Origin: Nitrospirota bacterium
GTDB taxonomy: Bacteria; Nitrospirota; RBG-16-64-22
DNA length: 38,226 bases
Direction: 5' to 3'
NCBI GenBank assembly: GCA_016195465.1
Contig: JACPZO010000119.1
Span: forward strand, 1 to 38,226
A program made the translations under genes and the position numbers. The notes under the pieces were generated by a model that worked only from the letters and a program-made list of their open reading frames with translations, was not told the origin of the DNA and did not search any database. Every line of letters starts with the position of its first letter. Within the stretch, counting starts at the first letter, position 1. Positions 35,955 through 38,226 of the stretch are shown in pieces.

Positions 35955-37004
35955 ATGTTCCGTTACGGTTCTTCGCCGGCCGGCTCTTGGCGGCCGGGCG
36001 CGTTCATGTTTTCTTTTTCTCCTCGTCGGGGGGCTTGCTCCTCACCCCAGCCCTTTCCCCACCGGCCCCAACGGGAAGAACGGAAATCTCTCGCTACCTT
36101 CCGCCTGAGTTCCGCCGTTCCCATTCTTATTCTGGTCCTCCTTTTATTTCCCGCCTTTTCCGCACAAGTCCACGCCGGGACGTTCACGGACGCGCTGGGC
36201 CGCAAGGTCGATCTTCCCGACTCTCCGCGCCGGATCGTCTCCCTCGCCCCGCACCTGACCGAAATTCTCTTCGCCATCGGCGCGGGGGACCGCGTCGTCG
36301 GCGCGACGGCGTTCTGCGACTACCCGGAGGCGGCGCGGCGCGTTCCTCGGATCGGCGGCTTCTCCGATCCCTCGATCGAGCTTGTCCTGGCCGCGCGGCC
36401 GGACGTCGTGATCGCGACGCTCGTCGGAAACCGGCGCGAAAGCGTCGAAGAGCTGATCCGCCTCGGTCTTCCGGTCTACGTCTCGGGAGCGGAGGCGATC
36501 GGCGAGATTCCCCGAGAGGTCCGCCGGATCGGCGCGGTTGCCGGGGCGGTCCAAGGTGGAGAGACCGCGGCCCGCCGGATGGAAACAGCGCTCGCGGAGA
36601 TCGCCCGCCGGACGTTCGGACGTCCCCGCGTCGCCGTGTACTACCAGCTCTGGGACCAGCCGCTCATGACCGTCTCGGACGGAAGCTTCATCCACGATGC
36701 GATCCGTCTTGCCGGGGGGAGGAACGTCTTCGCCGGGCTCCCCGTCGCTAACCCACGCGTGGGCCTTGAGGCCGTAGTGGCCGCCAGACCGGAGGTGATG
36801 ATCCTCTCGGGGATGGGGAAAGAGGGCGCCGGGCTTGCGTCCCGGTGGTCCCGGTACGCGACGATCCCCGCCGTGGCCGCGGGGAGGATTCACATCATGA
36901 ACTCCGACCTCCTGCACCGCCCCGGCCCGCGGGTCATCGAGGGTGTCGAGCAGTTGGCCCGCTGGATTCATCCGGAAGCGTTTTCCGATAGGCCGGGACG
37001 ATGA
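35955..37004 (+). CDS. btuF: Cobalamin ABC transporter substrate-binding protein
   Basis: FTDALGRKVDLPDSPRRIVSLAPHLTEILFAIGAGDRVVGATAFCDYPEAARRVPRIGGFSDPSIELVLAARPDVVIA. True start may be downstream. Confidence 0.9.
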   Translation: MFRYGSSPAGSWRPGAFMFSFSPRRGACSSPQPFPHRPQREERKSLATFRLSSAVPILILVLLLFPAFSAQVHAGTFTDALGRKVDLPDSPRRIVSLAPHLTEILFAIGAGDRVVGATAFCDYPEAARRVPRIGGFSDPSIELVLAARPDVVIATLVGNRRESVEELIRLGLPVYVSGAEAIGEIPREVRRIGAVAGAVQGGETAARRMETALAEIARRTFGRPRVAVYYQLWDQPLMTVSDGSFIHDAIRLAGGRNVFAGLPVANPRVGLEAVVAARPEVMILSGMGKEGAGLASRWSRYATIPAVAAGRIHIMNSDLLHRPGPRVIEGVEQLARWIHPEAFSDRPGR

Positions 37005-37978
37005 GCCGGATCGTCTTCTGGATCGCGGCCGTCCTCTCTCTCTTCGTCGCGGTGCTGTCGGGCGCTCTCGCCGGTTCGGTTCCGGTGGGCGCGGCGGATC
37101 TCGCGGCCCTGCTCGGCGGGGAGTCCGGCGATCCGGTGGCGGTCACGATCCTTCGCGAGGTCCGCCTCCCGCGCGTCGCTCGGGCCGCCCTTGTGGGCGG
37201 AATGCTCTCCGTGGCCGGCGCCGTGTTCCAGGTCCTGCTCCGAAATCCGCTCGCCGATCCTTACGTCCTCGGCGTCTCGGGAGGGGCGGCCGTGGGCGCG
37301 ATCGCCGTCGTTCTGGCCGGGGCGGGTTCCGGATGGACGATGGCGGGCGGGTCGCTGGCCGGCGCGCTTTTCACCGTGGCCGTCGTGTTCCTTCTCGCCG
37401 GGGCCCGCCGGGGGGCTGGCGGGGACCGACTTCTTCTCACGGGCGTCGTTCTCGCGAGCTTCTGGGGAGCGCTGGTGGCGCTGTTCCTCTCCGTGAGCCA
37501 GAACGAGCGGCTTCGCTCGGTCCTCTTCTGGCTGATGGGCGACCTGGGCCAGACGGGCGCGCTTGCGGGGACGGCGGCGGCCTTCGTGGCCGGACTGGCG
37601 GGGCTTCTCTTTCTCGGGCGGTCCATGGACGCCCTGACGTACGGGGATCGTCACGCGATGGGCCTCGGCGTCGCCGTCCGCGAGGTCCGGGCGGTGTTGT
37701 ATGTCGCAGGCTCTCTTCTCACGGCCGCGGCCGTATCCGCCGCCGGGACGATCGGCTTTGTCGGCCTCATCGTCCCGCACGCCGTCCGTCTCTCCGGCGT
37801 TCGGAGCCACCGGGAACTGGTCCCGGCGTCGGCCGTGGCGGGAGCGGCTTTCCTGGTTCTGGCGGACACGGCGGCTCGTACGATCGTGTCGCCCATCGAA
37901 CTGCCGGTCGGCGTCGTCACGGCGTTCCTCGGGGCGCCGTTCTTTCTCTGGCTCCTGCGCCGGGAGAAGAAGGCGTGA
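37001..37978 (+). CDS. btuC: FecCD/BtuC-type ABC transporter permease
   Basis: REVRLPRVARAALVGGMLSVAGAVFQVLLRNPLADPYVLGVSGGAAVGA...GTIGFVGLIVPHAVRLSGVRSHRELVPASAVAGAAFLVLADTAAR. Confidence 0.93.
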   Translation: MSRIVFWIAAVLSLFVAVLSGALAGSVPVGAADLAALLGGESGDPVAVTILREVRLPRVARAALVGGMLSVAGAVFQVLLRNPLADPYVLGVSGGAAVGAIAVVLAGAGSGWTMAGGSLAGALFTVAVVFLLAGARRGAGGDRLLLTGVVLASFWGALVALFLSVSQNERLRSVLFWLMGDLGQTGALAGTAAAFVAGLAGLLFLGRSMDALTYGDRHAMGLGVAVREVRAVLYVAGSLLTAAAVSAAGTIGFVGLIVPHAVRLSGVRSHRELVPASAVAGAAFLVLADTAARTIVSPIELPVGVVTAFLGAPFFLWLLRREKKA

Positions 37979-38226
37979 CGGGGATTCGGCCGGGCGAGGA
38001 AGGGCTCACGCTCCGGCGCGTATCTTTTTCGTACGGCCCCGAACGCCGGGGAGACGGCGTTCGGGACATCGACTGGGCGGTCCCGCCTGGGGAGGTCGCG
38101 GCCGTCGTGGGGCCGAATGGAGCGGGGAAGAGCACGCTCATCGCGCTCGCGTCGGGGTGGCTGAGGCCCGCGGAGGGCTCCGTCTCCTGGCGGGGGAGAT
38201 CGCCCGGAACGCCGTCCGCCCGCGCC
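37975..38226 (+). CDS. btuD: ABC transporter ATP-binding protein (BtuD-like), truncated by window end
   Basis: GTG start overlapping the btuC stop; LTLRRVSFSYGPERRGDGVRDIDWAVPPGEVAAVVGPNGAGKSTLIALASGWLRP (Walker A). Confidence 0.88.
   Translation, partial: MTGIRPGEEGLTLRRVSFSYGPERRGDGVRDIDWAVPPGEVAAVVGPNGAGKSTLIALASGWLRPAEGSVSWRGRSPGTPSARA

Overview
High-GC bacterial chromosomal window; the lineage cannot be fixed from sequence alone. Left to right: a partial lipoprotein-like tail; a cytochrome/heme segment (monoheme porin-like protein, triheme cytochrome, AhbC/NirJ-type radical SAM enzyme, cytochrome P460); a small Cys-rich protein cluster with a BCAM0308-like protein and AmrS; mazG and glnD; an outer-membrane biogenesis run (TamB-like, BamA/TamA-like, SurA-like). 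Next is a tight six-gene minus-strand operon: PqqD-like, ATP-grasp, fold-III PLP decarboxylase, a urea transporter fused to an M23 peptidase, a beta-barrel protein and a TPR protein. This is the best candidate for an under-described system. The right side has nfeD and a slipin, a BsuBI/PstI-type restriction-modification system with an unknown third gene, a 5'-nucleotidase, two toxin-antitoxin modules, and a cobalamin riboswitch ahead of btuFC(D). The intergenic DNA is also unusual. It carries 8-bp-period tandem arrays of two unrelated sequences, a ~122-bp double-hairpin element in three copies (one inside an ORF), a ~150-160-bp multi-hairpin MITE-like element in two copies (one supplies the stop codon of a PIN toxin gene), and short C-run/G-run palindromes, one of them nested inside an octamer array. 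All calls come from reading the sequence and supplied ORFs; no database search was run.
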